Part shown: positions 1-10,433 of the stretch, one piece after another | Layout: the number at the start of each line of letters is the position of its first letter | Numbering within the stretch: position 1 is the stretch's first letter | Assembly: GCA_009829735.1 (NCBI GenBank) | Contig: CM020618.1 | Span: 16,787,346-16,851,345, forward strand | From: Pyropia yezoensis | Lineage: Eukaryota; Rhodophyta; Bangiophyceae; Bangiales; Bangiaceae | Length of the DNA: 64,000 nt | Reading direction: 5' to 3' | The notes under the pieces: generated by a model | Databases searched by the model: none | What the model was told of the DNA's origin: nothing | The model's input: the letters and a program-made list of their open reading frames with translations, nothing else | Position numbers and translations under genes: made by a program

Positions 1-2699
1 CAGAAGGTTGCGGAAAGGTTGATGGGGGCATACGGACGAAACCGCGCGCGTCTGGTGCGTGCGCACAGCAGCATCCACCGGCCAGAATGCCGGCGAGCAA
101 ACAGGCCCAACCGTCGGAGCAAACTAAGCCTCGCCAACCTGTCCACCCACTAGTCGCTCTCGACTGCCAAGCGGGGAGGGGCTCGACGGACTCACGAAGA
201 CGCGCGGTGCAGCAGCGGATGGCACGGACACGGCGTCTCCCACCTTGGAGCCCCGCGACGGCGGGGAGTACCGAACCGACGCCACCGACAGCCCGTGCGC
301 TGCGCACGAAGAGGGGGTGCCAACAAGAGGGGGCACACGCCCCTCCTGCCGGCCGCGGAGACCTCGAGACCACGATGTCGCGCGTCCACGACCGGTGGCG
401 TGGCCCGGGGTTGCGAACACGGATCCCGCTTCAAGCTTGGCCCTGGTTTCCACCCCCCGCAGCCACACGCCCACAGCGGCAGGACCCGGTGTGCGCAACC
501 CATCAGGGCAGCCACCCAAACGATGCGCGAGGACGACAGCCGGGGCCGGTGGCAACAGTTCTGGCGGGTGGCCTCTCCCCGCGTGGGTCGGCAGGGGCGG
601 GCACCAAAAGCCCACTGGAAGCACGGCCCGGGAGCCACCCTTTCACCCACAGCAGGTGCTGTGCAGCGGCGAGCAACGCCCGCGCACGGGACGGGCATCA
701 CGTAGCGCCACTGGGTCGGCGGCACCGGCGATGGCAGGGAGTCGGGGCCGAGGCTGGGGCGGACGAAATCCCGCCACCCACCGCGCACCATCCGTTGCTC
801 ACCCCCGCTCAGCACCGCCCGCCGATGCCGTCGATAGGCCATACGTATCGTGCTGTCGACGACGACGTCTGCGACGACAGTGCCACACAATCCGCCACCA
901 GAAGCAGTCCACGGATATCAAAAAGTGGCCTGCCATCTGGAGGCCTCTTATCCTTATGGATATTGTGTGCCTTCGTCGTGGTCCCGCGTAGCTCAAGCTC
1001 CTATTGGCGGACCGCGCCCTCGTGATTTGGTGGTCCACCCCAGACATGAGAAACGCCGCAGCGCGGTGTCCGGGCATTTTATAAAAAAGCACGGTGAAGA
1101 CCCCGGATTGTCGGGCGCTGAGTGGCCAGTGTGACTTGGGGTTCTGCACAATTGCACCTGTCGTCCATCAGTTCCGAACGGAAGTTGTGTCACCATCACT
1201 CATTCCTCAGACGGAGGCACGTGATTGGTTTGGCTATTCCTTGACGCAGGATAGCTCTGACCTATCCTCTGAGCTACATTTGGCTCAGCGGATAGCTCAG
1301 AGCTATTTTATATGGGTTTTAGGTGCACCGGTAGACATGCTCTGAGCTAAACACCCTTATAGTTGAGACAGTGAGAGAGTGAGAGAGTGAGAGAGAGAGA
1401 GAGTGAGAGTGTGAGAGAGTGAGAGAGTGAGAGAGTGAGAGAGTGAGAGAGTGAGAGAGTGAGAGAGTGAGATATTTAGAGTGAGAGAGTGAGATATTTA
1501 GTGAGATAGTGAGATATTTAGTGAGATAGTGAGATACAGTAGTGAGAGAGTGACAGACCATGCAAGGAGACATTTGGCGGCTACCAACTTTGCAGCGTAC
1601 CCGCTGTGGCGTCTTTCTGCCCACCAGAGTGTTCGCAGGAGCACATGGGTTTTCTCTCCTTTTTTGAAGTCTGCTTGGTCCGTTCCATGAGAAGTTACCC
1701 ACCCGGGGTAGTGCCAACGACCCCGGACCCACGCGCCCGCTCCATCGACTCTCCCCCTGACACTCCCAGACCCGAGTGCCTGCAGACGATGGGCAGCTGG
1801 ACGCCGCCCGCACCGTCAATCCCACCTTTCACGTATGTACTGCACACTGCCGCGGTCTGCTGTGGCGCCAGCGCGCACAGTGTAGGACGTTTGTACGTAG
1901 CCGCTTCCCTCTCGGCGCAACGCGGCGGTGCGTCGAGCGGCGAGAGGGGATCGACGTTTTCTGCCTCCGTAGAGGGACGCGGCTGACTCGGCGCGCCTCC
2001 TCCTCGTGTCGCGCGAGCGCCGGCGCAGCACTGCCCGCCCGACCGACCGACACGCCGTCCGAGGGTTCCGTCAGGCCGACCTCCTGACGCATGGATGGGG
2101 GCGCCCGCGCAGCGCGATATGTACATACTGTACTGTGCGCCTCCGGTGTCGGCCGTGAGCAGCGAACCCACTAAAAGGAGTGAGGCTGACGATCAAAACG
2201 CAGGTTGATCGCGGGAGATGGATGGGGAGGGGGGGCGCGGCGGAGAGCTCGGTGGATGAGCGCGGCTGCCGTGCCGACTTTTTTTTCTGGCCAGACGCCC
2301 CGGACGTCCCCGCTGCCTGCCTTCCGGGTGGGGCCAGCTCACCAGCGCCAGCCTGGGACACCTGGCCACCCCTACCCGGTGTCCCCCGCGAACGCTTAGC
2401 CACCGACGCCGCTGGCGACGTTGGCCAAACGGTGGTGCCTGCCACCGCCGGGGAGCGGACGCCCCTCTGCCGGCGGGCGTGCGACCGCTGCTGTGCACCG
2501 CCCGGGACCTGTGCTGCCGCAGCAGCGCCCGTGCGGGCCTGGGCGGCCCACCGCCAGTGCTCCGCCCGCCTCCCCCATCGTCTCCGCGGCGTGAGCTCAC
2601 CTCTTCTCGCTGCCGACCTCCCGGGGCCCTTTCCGCTTGGCTATTTGCCCGCACAGTGGAGAGGGAGAGGCGGCACCCGCCGGCGGGGCCGTTCGCGCC
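1..2699. other. GC-rich stretch without a supported gene
   Basis: Several long open frames overlap each other on both strands here, which is what very GC-rich DNA gives by chance. None shows a domain, a transit peptide or a compositional pattern I recognise. The stretch holds a cluster of short AGCTC/GAGCT inverted motifs (about 1240-1350), a GA-rich microsatellite (1360-1556) and two GTAC motifs near 2121-2133. Confidence 0.5.
1360..1556. repeat. GTGAGAGA-type microsatellite
   Basis: An almost pure purine tract of the units GTGAGAGA and GAGAGA. Towards its right end it is interrupted by several copies of a GTGAGATATTTA unit, so a simple repeat has expanded around a slightly longer repeat. 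No coding role is likely: the minus-strand reading is a monotonous Ser/Leu/His run. Confidence 0.9.
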
Positions 2700-3815
2700 A
2701 TGCTCCGCTCCGCGTGCCGCTGGTGCGTGGCGGTGGCGGCCGTCGTGGGGGCGGCGGTACCCCTCCTGGTCGCTGCCGTCGCGGCCATCCCTGCGACTGC
2801 CTCCGTGCCCCCCCCCCTTACTCGACTTCCTCTCCCCCAAACCCCGTCGCGGAGGGCGATTGCCGACCTGGCAGCGCCGGCCCCCATGGTGAGCACTCTC
2901 CCCCCCGTCGACCGGTCGTCCCTCTACTACAACTGCACCCTCACCGTCAAGGATGCGCCCGGCGGCCACGTGAGCGTCGCCCTGGACGCCAACATCCGCA
3001 ACCTGGCGCGCACCATGTTCCTCTCCATGGGCGTCACCCCGTCGGGGGACTTGCAACTCGTGCATGTGTGGACGGGGCCCAGCGGCAGCGGCGGCGCCGC
3101 TGGAACCCCCACCTTTGACCTCCTCTACTACTTTGCCATGCCGGAACACACCTTCCCGCACGTGTCCCACTTTTCTGCCTACTGCGGGTGGGCGGCCGCC
3201 AACGGGAGCGGCGACGGCGGCGGCCACGGCGGCAACGGCGGCGGCCACGGCCACGGGCCGGTGGGGCACCCGTCCGCGGCGGCCGGGAGCCCCTTGACGC
3301 GCGCCCTCCAGACGCTTCCCGACATGGGCGCCGTCACCGTCGGCATGCGGCGGTCGGTGCAGCTGGAGGCGCGCATCGGCCCCGAGGGCGCCCGCATCGA
3401 CCACCACAAGGGCGACATCGTGCCGGGGTCCCCGCAGCGTGGTCGCGGCAGCGGCGGCAGCGGCAGCGGCGGCAGGGCGGGGGCGCCCGCCCTGGCCATT
3501 GGGCTGGCCGTGGCGGCGGCGGGGGGGCTCGCCCTGTGTGGGGGCGTGCTGTACATTGTGCACAGGCGGCGGCAGGGGGAGGCGGAGGGCGGCGACAATG
3601 GCGACGACGACGACTCTGACCTTGATGCCCGGGGGGAGGCGGGGGGGGGAGAGCGGCGGAGGCGGGGTGGCGGTGGGAGGGGGGGGGGGGCGTCGGGGGG
3701 GAGCGACGCAGGCTCCTGGCCCGACCATGGCTGGACGGGGCCGAGCTTCTCCTTGGAGTACCCCGCGGACCGCAAGGCCATGGCGCCACCCAAGGGGAGT
3801 CGGTCTGTGTTGTAG
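2700..3815 (+). CDS. type I membrane protein of unknown function
   Basis: A protein of about 371 residues from the Met at 2700; an in-frame Met lies 63 bases upstream, but the 2700 start puts a typical signal peptide at the N-terminus (short basic start, then a hydrophobic Ala/Val/Leu core to about residue 35). An ectodomain of about 230 residues follows, with possible N-glycosylation sites at NCT (in YYNCTLTV) and NGS. A His/Gly-rich insert lies in its middle. Near residue 265-290 an Ala/Gly/Leu membrane helix is followed by basic residues (HRRRQ) and a short acidic, then Gly-rich, cytoplasmic tail. This is the layout of a single-pass secretory-pathway protein with its N-terminus outside. 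I recognise no domain family in the ectodomain. Long homopolymer G runs just downstream mean that the exact C-terminus could be affected by sequencing error. Confidence 0.6.
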   Translation: MLRSACRWCVAVAAVVGAAVPLLVAAVAAIPATASVPPPLTRLPLPQTPSRRAIADLAAPAPMVSTLPPVDRSSLYYNCTLTVKDAPGGHVSVALDANIRNLARTMFLSMGVTPSGDLQLVHVWTGPSGSGGAAGTPTFDLLYYFAMPEHTFPHVSHFSAYCGWAAANGSGDGGGHGGNGGGHGHGPVGHPSAAAGSPLTRALQTLPDMGAVTVGMRRSVQLEARIGPEGARIDHHKGDIVPGSPQRGRGSGGSGSGGRAGAPALAIGLAVAAAGGLALCGGVLYIVHRRRQGEAEGGDNGDDDDSDLDARGEAGGGERRRRGGGGRGGGASGGSDAGSWPDHGWTGPSFSLEYPADRKAMAPPKGSRSVL

Positions 3816-4427
3816 TAGTAGCAGTGGGGAGGGGCGGAGTGGGGGGGAGGGGAGAGGAGGAGGGAGACGAAGGGGGAGGCGCGGTGGGGTGGGGAGGGGG
3901 GGGGGGGGGGGGGGGGACGAAGGGACAGGGCTGGAGGGCAGGAAAGGAGGGGGGGGAGGGTGGAGGCAGAGGGGTGAGGAGGGGCGGAGGACGGGAGTCG
4001 GCAGGTCGATGCGAGCCGGAAAGTCCTATTTCCCTTCCCAGCCACGAAACACAGATAGGTTACCGGAAGTGAGTCCAGGCGGGACGGGCGGGGGTGCGCC
4101 CAACATGAGCGGGACACTGCGCAGGCGGGAGGACGGGCACACAGCGGGTCCCTCCCAACACCAACCCTTTCCCCTGCCGGTACCAACCCCACAGCCGCTC
4201 TTACCCAACTCTCCCCACCCCCCCACTGAGCTCTCACGCTATCCGTCTGGGTCGTGCGACCGCCGCGCCACGCACCCACCCACCCCGGTGTCCGGCGGCG
4301 CACAGGCCGCACCAGTCTCGCAGGACGGCCGCCATGGCGCCGACGGCAGCTAGCACTGCGCCTTCCCTGCACGCGACGCTGCTGCTGCCGCGGCCGTAGC
4401 CCCCCCCCCCCCTCCGCACGATCACGA
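3816..4427. other. short spacer between convergent genes, with a long poly-G run
   Basis: This lies between the 3' ends of the membrane-protein gene (+) and the NmrA-like gene (-). It contains a G-only run of about 20 bases near 3896-3916 and further G-rich sequence. I see no gene in it. Confidence 0.6.
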
Positions 4428-5564
4428 CTAGGCCACAAACGCGCTCGCGTTGGCGGCCGCCCACGCGCGCGCGTCGGCCGGCGGCCGGCCGGTGAGGGCC
4501 AAAAAGTCCCCGACGTCTGGCGGCGCCGCCCCCCACCCGCCGCGGCGGTCGAGCCACGCGTACATCTCCATGGCGGCGGTGGCGGCCCAGGCGGGCACGC
4601 CCCCCCCAACCAGCCGCCGGTGGGCCTCTGCCGGCGGCACCGCCTCGTACGCCACGGGCCGATGGATGGCCGCCGCGACCGCCGCCGCCACCTGCGGCAG
4701 CGTCTCCACCCCGCCTACAATGTGGTACACGCGGCAGCCGCCGCCGTCCGCGCCATTGCCGGCACGGGAGCCGTCGTCGTCGTCGATGTTGTCTTCGCCG
4801 CTCGCGGGTGGCGTCGCTGTTGCCGCCGCCGCCGCCGCCGCAGCCGGCGTGGCCGCGTGCAGCACCGCCGCGGCCACCGCCGCGCCCGCATCCGCAACGC
4901 CTACGCTTGGCACGCGGGTGGTGGGGAGGAAGGCGTCGCGCAGGACGCCGCCGCCCGCCATGTCTGGGGCAGAGGCCAGCCAGTTTTCGTAAAAGTTGGC
5001 CAGCCGCACCAGCGCTAGCCGCGGGCCACCACCACCGCCCCCATCGCCGCCACCGCCACCACCACCACCACCGCCACCACCGCCACCGCCGCCACCGCCG
5101 TCGGCCAACGCAGCGGTGCGGGCGGCGGCCTCGGCGTCGCCCATCCAGCGGGCGTAGGTAAAGTCTCCCTTGCCGGCAAGGAGCATGGACACCACCGCCA
5201 CGCCCCGGGCGCCCGCGGCGGTGGCGGCGGTCACCGCGGCGGCGACGAGGCCCGCCGGCGCTTGCGTGCCGGGAGTGATGACCGCAACGCCGTCCAGCGG
5301 CGCCGCGGCGACGAGGGTGGCGGCCAGGCCGGGGGCGTCGGCCGCCGAGCCGGCGGTGATGGTGAGGCGGGGGTCGTCTGTCGGCAGGGTGGGGGCGGCG
5401 GGCGACGCCGCGGGGGAGAATGCTCCCGGGGGAGGGGGGGTGGCCGGCGGGTCGGCCGTCGGCGGGTTGCGCGTCACCGCCAGCACGTGGATGTTGCGGT
5501 CGAGCAGGGCGCGGACGGTGGCGACGCCGACGGGGCCGCTGCTACCAACCACGGCGACCTTCAT
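4428..5564 (-). CDS. NmrA-like NAD(P)-binding Rossmann-fold protein
   Basis: A single-exon protein of 378 residues. The N-terminus MKVAVVGSSGPVGVATV is a beta-strand followed by the GxxGxxG dinucleotide-binding loop of atypical short-chain dehydrogenases. A second strand ending in VTRNP follows. Further on are RLANFYENW (the RPxxFxEN-like signature of NmrA/HSCARG proteins), GVADAGAAVAAAVL, and a C-terminal YEAVPPAEAHRRLVGGG, MEMYAW and LTGRPPADARAWAAANA block typical of bacterial-type NmrA-like proteins. Members act as NAD(P)-sensing regulators or as quinone or isoflavone-type reductases, so substrate and role cannot be told from sequence. A run of about 20 glycines near residue 155-175 and Ala-rich and acidic inserts are lineage-specific additions between core strands. 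No transit peptide is seen, so it is probably cytosolic. It is divergent from the YqgF gene. Confidence 0.8.
   Translation of the reverse strand: MKVAVVGSSGPVGVATVRALLDRNIHVLAVTRNPPTADPPATPPPPGAFSPAASPAAPTLPTDDPRLTITAGSAADAPGLAATLVAAAPLDGVAVITPGTQAPAGLVAAAVTAATAAGARGVAVVSMLLAGKGDFTYARWMGDAEAAARTAALADGGGGGGGGGGGGGGGGGGDGGGGGGPRLALVRLANFYENWLASAPDMAGGGVLRDAFLPTTRVPSVGVADAGAAVAAAVLHAATPAAAAAAAATATPPASGEDNIDDDDGSRAGNGADGGGCRVYHIVGGVETLPQVAAAVAAAIHRPVAYEAVPPAEAHRRLVGGGVPAWAATAAMEMYAWLDRRGGWGAAPPDVGDFLALTGRPPADARAWAAANASAFVA
5040..5103. repeat. CCACCG/CCGCCA trinucleotide repeat inside a CDS
   Basis: An imperfect CCN-type triplet tract that encodes the poly-glycine insert of the NmrA-like protein on the minus strand. 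Its length stays in frame with the domain on both sides. Confidence 0.85.
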
Positions 5565-6316
5565 CGTTGAGAGGTCTGCGCTCGCTGCGGTAGGGCGGCA
5601 CCTCCCTTGCAGTCCCCTCTACGGGGCTGCCTTGAAACACTGCGGTGCAGCCATGATGCACCGAGCCTCGCTCTTGAGAGCACTCTGTATCATAGCAGGG
5701 GCTGCTCGCGGGCAGGCCAAGAGCCGTTGCACCAAGTGTATGTATGTGCCATCGAGCCCATCACCTCCGTCTGGCCAATCACATGACCAGTTGGCCCATG
5801 AGATCATACGAAGCATGATTGGCGTCTGGATTGTTCTGAAGGTGACCCGTCATAGGATCATCCGCCACGTGGCCACGCAGCCAACTGAGCGAGTCGCTTT
5901 CCGCATCTGTTCATCGACTCGCCTGCAGGCCCAGCTGACCGACACGCTCGCAGGACTGCCTCCCTGCCTATGTACAGAACTCCTCCCTCATCACCTTGCC
6001 CTCCCCCTCCCCGTCGCCGTCGCTGCCCACCCCCCTCCTTGGCACCTCTCCACGTGGTGCTGCTTGCCCGTTTTTGTCGCGACTACTTTTCTCCTGGCTG
6101 CCGTCCGCGCCGGCCATCGCGGCCCTATGTACCAGCTTCGCCCCCGTGTGGCGCTCCCAGTAGGCGCTGCCGGTCTCCACGCCCGCCCGTTCCCTTCTGC
6201 ATTCACCCCCATCCTCTCAGTTCTGGGGCGTCCTGCCCCCCCTCCCCACTCTGTTCCCCGCTTTCACCCCCCCCCCCTCCACCCTCTCCCCCCTTGCTCT
6301 TCCTGTGGTCGCCGGC
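5565..6316. other. divergent intergenic region (promoter side of two genes)
   Basis: This lies between the start of the NmrA-like gene (-) and the start of the YqgF gene (+), so both promoters should be here. The middle (about 5750-5900) is richer in AT and contains a CCAAT-like GGCCAATCAC. I see no TATA box or known factor site I would defend. Confidence 0.4.
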
Positions 6317-7586
6317 ATGACTGCCCACCCTCTACTTCCGCTCATACGCCTCTACACCTCTGCGGGCGCTGCATCCCCGCCGCTGGCGGCCTTGGTCGCA
6401 CGCCTTCCGGTGGGCAGCCGCGGGCCCATTGTCGGCCTTGACGTGGGCACCCGCCACGTGGGCGTTGCCCTCTCTGACCCGTCGTGCGTCGCGTGCGGGT
6501 GTCCTCTTTCCTGCTCACTGTGGGGTCTCTGGTCTCCTTTCGCTGCAGTGCACTTGACGGTCCCCTCTCGCCCTGTCTTAGGTGGCCCTCTGCCGTGCTT
6601 TGTTGTGTTCCCTTTTTCCCTGGCGCGCACGTCTAACCCTGCCCCTGCGTCTGCGCACGTCTCCGTACCGTTGTGCCCATGTGTTTCCTCGGTTCCTGCG
6701 GTCTTTTGTTTCTGTCTCTGCTCTTTCCCACCTTCGTGTCTCTGCTCTCGCACCCGCTGTCTAAAACGCCATGGGCCTCTTCATTTATCCTCTCCCCAGG
6801 CGCCGCTGGGCGTTTCCCCACTCGACCTACCGACGGGGCTCCCCCGTCGCCGACGCCGCCACTTTGTCCACCTTGCTGACCTCTTCGGCGGCGGTCGCGG
6901 TTGTGGCGGGCTACCCCGTTCCCACCCCTGGAGGCATCAGTCCCGCTGCCGACGTGGACGCCTACGTGACGGCTCTAGTGGTGTCAGGCCTTGGAGGAGC
7001 GGGCGGGGGGGACGGGCTCCGTGCTGTGGCCCTCGCAGATGAGCGGTGGAGCAGTGTGCGCGCGCGAGAGGCGCTGGGCGTAGGCGTCGGCACGGGTCAG
7101 GGAGGCCGGGGGGGGGGCTGGCGCACCTGGCGAGGCGGGGCCCGCCGTGCCAAGGAGGCGGTAGATGCGGTACGTTTACCGGCGCGACGCGCTCTCCAGC
7201 CTGTTTTGTTTTTTGCCCAGCTGCCGCCATTCTTTTTGTCTGACGAGCCGCTCTCCCCGCCAGAGGCGGCGGCTGGTATTGGGTGCCGTCCGCAGCGGGC
7301 CAGGCCATCAGCAAGTGGGGAGGTGAGGGAGAGTGATAGGCAGAACAGCCGACTCATGGCATGCCATCCGGGGCGGTAGTGCTCACGTTGGCACTGGCGG
7401 GCGACCGGTGTCACCCAGTTCGTCATTTCAGCCCCCTGACAACGGCTCATCGTGCTCATTCATGTCGCTGCGGGTGCTGCGCGGGGATGACGGGCGTTCC
7501 TGGCGGTGACCGCTCAACAGACGGCCGCGGCGGTCATTCTACAGGACGTCCTCAACGCGTTGCCGCCAGACCCGGACATTGATTGA
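6317..7586 (+). CDS. yqgF: YqgF/RuvX-family nuclease-fold protein, three exons
   Basis: Exons 6317-6483, 6800-7169 and 7521-7586; introns of 316 and 351 bases begin GTGCGT and GTACGT and end CAG. The spliced frame gives 200 residues. Exon 1 carries GLDVGTRHVGVALSDPS, the first strand with the catalytic Asp of the RNase H-like YqgF fold. Exon 2 carries VVAGYP (family VVGLP), VALADERWSSVRAREAL (family VDERLTT with the conserved Glu) and RRAKEAVDA. Exon 3 supplies TAAAVILQDVLNALPP, the last helix after the conserved Asp. The bacterial relatives are 140-150 residues and trim the 5' end of pre-16S rRNA. The extra N-terminus (MTAHPLLPLIRLYTSAGA) is basic, hydroxylated and acid-free, like an organelle transit peptide, so action on plastid or mitochondrial rRNA is a reasonable inference. 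It converges with RPS16. Confidence 0.85.
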
Positions 7587-7945
7587 CGGCTGGCGACGCG
7601 GCATGGGCGGCGCCGTCCTCCCAACTGCCTGCCGCCTGTCAGACCTTTCCCCGTTGGTATGGTGGCGCCAGCATTGGCAGCAGTAGCCAGTTGCCCAGTT
7701 TGCGGACGGGACGAAATCATCGTCGGGAGGACTTTAAGAAACGGGCCGCGAGAGCGGCGGACACACACCGACAACTCGTGCCATCGGTCGAGGGAGGTTC
7801 CGTTCAATATAAATGCGGCACTGCAGCACGAAGACGACTCGTGAAGAAATCCTACAGGGTGCGCCCGCGCGAGCGCACTACGACGACACAGCGGGCCGTG
7901 GCACAGGAAGCAAGTTTTAAAACCAAGCCAAAAAAAAAAAACATA
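7587..7945. other. spacer between convergent YqgF and RPS16 genes
   Basis: About 360 bases between two stop codons on opposite strands. It should hold both poly(A) regions. An A11 run occurs near 7930-7941, close to the RPS16 stop. No further gene is seen. Confidence 0.5.
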
Positions 7946-9092
7946 TCAACGGTACGACTTCTGGAAGCGGGCGCGCGCGCCGTGGCCACCAAACTTCTTC
8001 GGCTCACACCGACGGGGGTCCGCAACGAGCAGGCTGCGGTCGTACGAAAGGAGCAGGTCCTTGATCTCCTTCTTGGTTGCCTCGTCCACGTCTGTGAGTT
8101 GCAATCACCATGACACACCACAGCACGCGACGGATGCAAATACAACAAAACGCAACGGAAAGATGGTCAGTTACTCCATCATAGGTCGCCAAGGCACACA
8201 CCCATGCGACGAACAGCACAGCATCGCGCCAGTAGGAGTTCTCGCGAGCTTCACCATCCAACCCCTGCACATGTGACAAGCACTGCGCAGATGGAGAAGC
8301 AGGCGGCCGGTCTCCACCGCGTGGACAAGCACTGATGGCAACCAAAAAACATCCCGGTGCCGCATGCACACACTGGACACACACCGCAGCCTGCAACAGT
8401 GTGTCCCCCTCACGGCACACGCGCTCGCCAAGGGTAGCACCCGACGAGTCCGGCGCAAACAAGCCTCACACCACAACCACCCAGAAAGCTCCTCGCACTC
8501 CTCGGCGAACGATCACTCATCCTCCGTCTCCACAAGCAGCGCGCGCACGTACACTTCTGGTAGTAGGCAACAATGCCCTTGGCAATGGCCTGGCGAATAG
8601 CGTAGATCTGGGAAGTGTAGCCACCACCGCGGACACGAATGCGCATGTCCACCCCCGCAAACCGCTCCTGGCCGAGCAGAAGCAGGGGTTCAAACACCTT
8701 CACCCGGAGGATCTCGGGCTCCAGCAGCTCGATGGGGCACCCGTTGACCTTCATCAGACCCTTGCCATCGCCCTTGATGAGCGCGACAGCAACGGCGGTC
8801 TTCTACGCTCCAGGGCAGAGCCCCGCAGTCATTGAGAAGGAAGCCAGAGCGGGACGCGGGAAGAGAGGACGAACGGGCGGAGGGGCAACCAGCGTGGGCT
8901 GGTGCGACGAATGCGAGTCAGAAGGCTGCCACGGGATAGAAGACCTGAAAACACTCAATACAGAACACGGAGAGACCCGCCATGCACCCCACGCGCTCAC
9001 GGCCTCAGGCGCCAGAGACGAAACACTCTCGCATCATCAAAAATGCATCGTACCTTACGGCCGAAGACCTGGACAGCATTCTTCCCTGCCAT
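7946..9092 (-). CDS. RPS16: 40S ribosomal protein S16 (uS9), three exons
   Basis: Exons on the minus strand are 9092-9054, 8802-8553 and 8091-7946. Introns of 251 and 461 bases have donors GTACGA and GTACGT and acceptors TAG and CAG. The spliced product is 144 residues (human uS9 is 146). Exon 1 encodes [13 protein letters not shown]. Exon 2 continues [16 protein letters not shown], then [30 protein letters not shown] and [20 protein letters not shown]. Exon 3 gives [31 protein letters not shown] and the invariant tail [14 protein letters not shown]. That C-terminal tail reaches the P-site tRNA in the small ribosomal subunit. The splice phases (0 and 1) restore the family sequence without a gap. 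It is a cytosolic ribosome component with no transit peptide. I see no odd residue. Confidence 0.96.
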
Positions 9093-10154
9093 GGTGACGA
9101 GCAAGCTCGGCGGCACGAACACAGGCCCGCACGACGTAGGTGCGTGTGTAGTCGTGCGTCACGTCGAACGGGATGGCGTCAACTGTGTAGCATCAAGCGG
9201 CGATGGCCGAATCCAATGGGACGCAGCCGCCGTCCGCTGACGTCTGGACTAAAATTGAAATGACAATTCCTACGCTCGAACTTCTTTGCGACGACAAGAA
9301 AACGAACACAGCACCGGAACAGCTGTCTCCTCATGAAAGTTCCTAGGAAGTAATAATAAACAATTACGTGGTTGACGTCTCTCACATACGACATTAGGGA
9401 ATGCTTGGCGAGGGGCAGCGACAAGATCGTGCATCCGACGTGTCACCGCATCTGCCATGTCCACGAACGCCTGGACTGCTTGCTCTTCTGGCCAAGCGAA
9501 CAGTAAGCTGTTTGTGAGACGGAAACAGCCCTGAGAAAGACTTCCCACAACTGGCGTCTGAACGCCCCGCGTCGGTGCCCGATGGGCGCGTGGCGACCGC
9601 AGCGGTGAGGAATGGGAGGGGCGTTGGGGAGACGGTAGAGCGCGCGTTTTATGCTGCCACAGCCGGTGTGGTGGCCTCGCTTGTTCACACACCACTCTGC
9701 TATCTATTGACCTTTTTGAGCTTCAGAGTGGCAATGGCCACACCCAGGGTTGTTTTTGGATTGTTCTCGACAGCCGTGGTTTTGGGATTGTTCTCGACAG
9801 CCGTGGCAGGTGGACACCGCCCCACACTGGCGGGCACCGCCCGTCCTCCGCGGAGCGCTTCCACAGGCGCTGCGGGCGTCCACGGCAGCCACATTGGGCT
9901 CGCATTGCGGCAGTGTCTGGCAGTGCCTATTGCCCTCTCCTCTCTCGACCCTACCGCATTTTTTTTTTCGCTTGTGGTTTTCCGAGGCGCTTGTCTCTGT
10001 TGCATCCTTGTTTTCCTGTATTCCATGTTGTTCATATTCCACATCCCTCCCCGCCTCCGAGCAATCACACTCTTCCTCTCTTGACAATCCATGTGGTCCA
10101 TGGGGGCTCTTTCTCCCCCGACCCCCGTCGCTCTCACCTCAGCATCAGTGTCAC
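9093..10154. other. upstream region of RPS16, no supported gene
   Basis: The first 300 bases upstream of the RPS16 start are relatively AT-rich and should contain its promoter. The rest is GC-rich with overlapping chance frames. A tandem pair of a 27-bp unit (GGATTGTTCTCGACAGCC core) occurs at about 9758-9808. No gene is recognised. Confidence 0.45.
9758..9808. repeat. tandem duplication, 27-bp unit, two copies
   Basis: The sequence GGATTGTTCTCGACAGCC plus a short GTGGTTTTG linker is present twice, head to tail, 27 bases apart, with almost no mismatch. It is a recent local duplication in non-coding DNA. Confidence 0.85.
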
Positions 10155-10433
10155 TCACGCCGCCGGGTTCGCGGGGGTGACTTCGGACTTCCATTCGTTG
10201 TCAGCGTCATTGTCGTCGTCGCCACCTTCAGGTTCGGGATCGTCTTGGTCGCCTTCCTCACCGGCGTTCTCCTCTGGATCATCCTCCTCGGGTACCTGCC
10301 CAGGCTCGGGGTCTGCTGGACCCGGGGTGTCATCGTTGTCGCCATTCTCTCCATCACTGCCTTTGTCAGGATCTTCCACTGGCTGGTCCTCTGGGGCGGG
10401 TGCGGGGTCACTTTCGCGACATGCCGTGGCCAT
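10155..10433 (-). CDS. possible small acidic protein (doubtful)
   Basis: From the Met at 10433 the frame gives about 92 residues, MATACRESDPAPAPEDQ onward, dominated by Asp, Glu, Pro and Gly and ending NEWKSEVTPANPAA. The frame stays open further upstream to 10787 with a Pro/Arg-rich sequence, so the start is uncertain. The opposite strand is also open over the same stretch with a Ser/Pro-rich reading, so the two cannot be separated by openness alone. No domain, signal peptide or splice evidence was found. An acidic tail of a larger, spliced protein is as likely as a small gene. Confidence 0.22.
   Translation of the reverse strand: MATACRESDPAPAPEDQPVEDPDKGSDGENGDNDDTPGPADPEPGQVPEEDDPEENAGEEGDQDDPEPEGGDDDNDADNEWKSEVTPANPAA

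Noticed and set aside
87-1025. Open frames of 230-310 codons on both strands
   Set aside because: They overlap each other in several frames, as expected in GC-rich DNA with few stop codons, and show no domain or protein-like pattern.
1319-1825. Minus-strand frame with a Ser/Leu/His repeat
   Set aside because: It is only a translation of the GA microsatellite.
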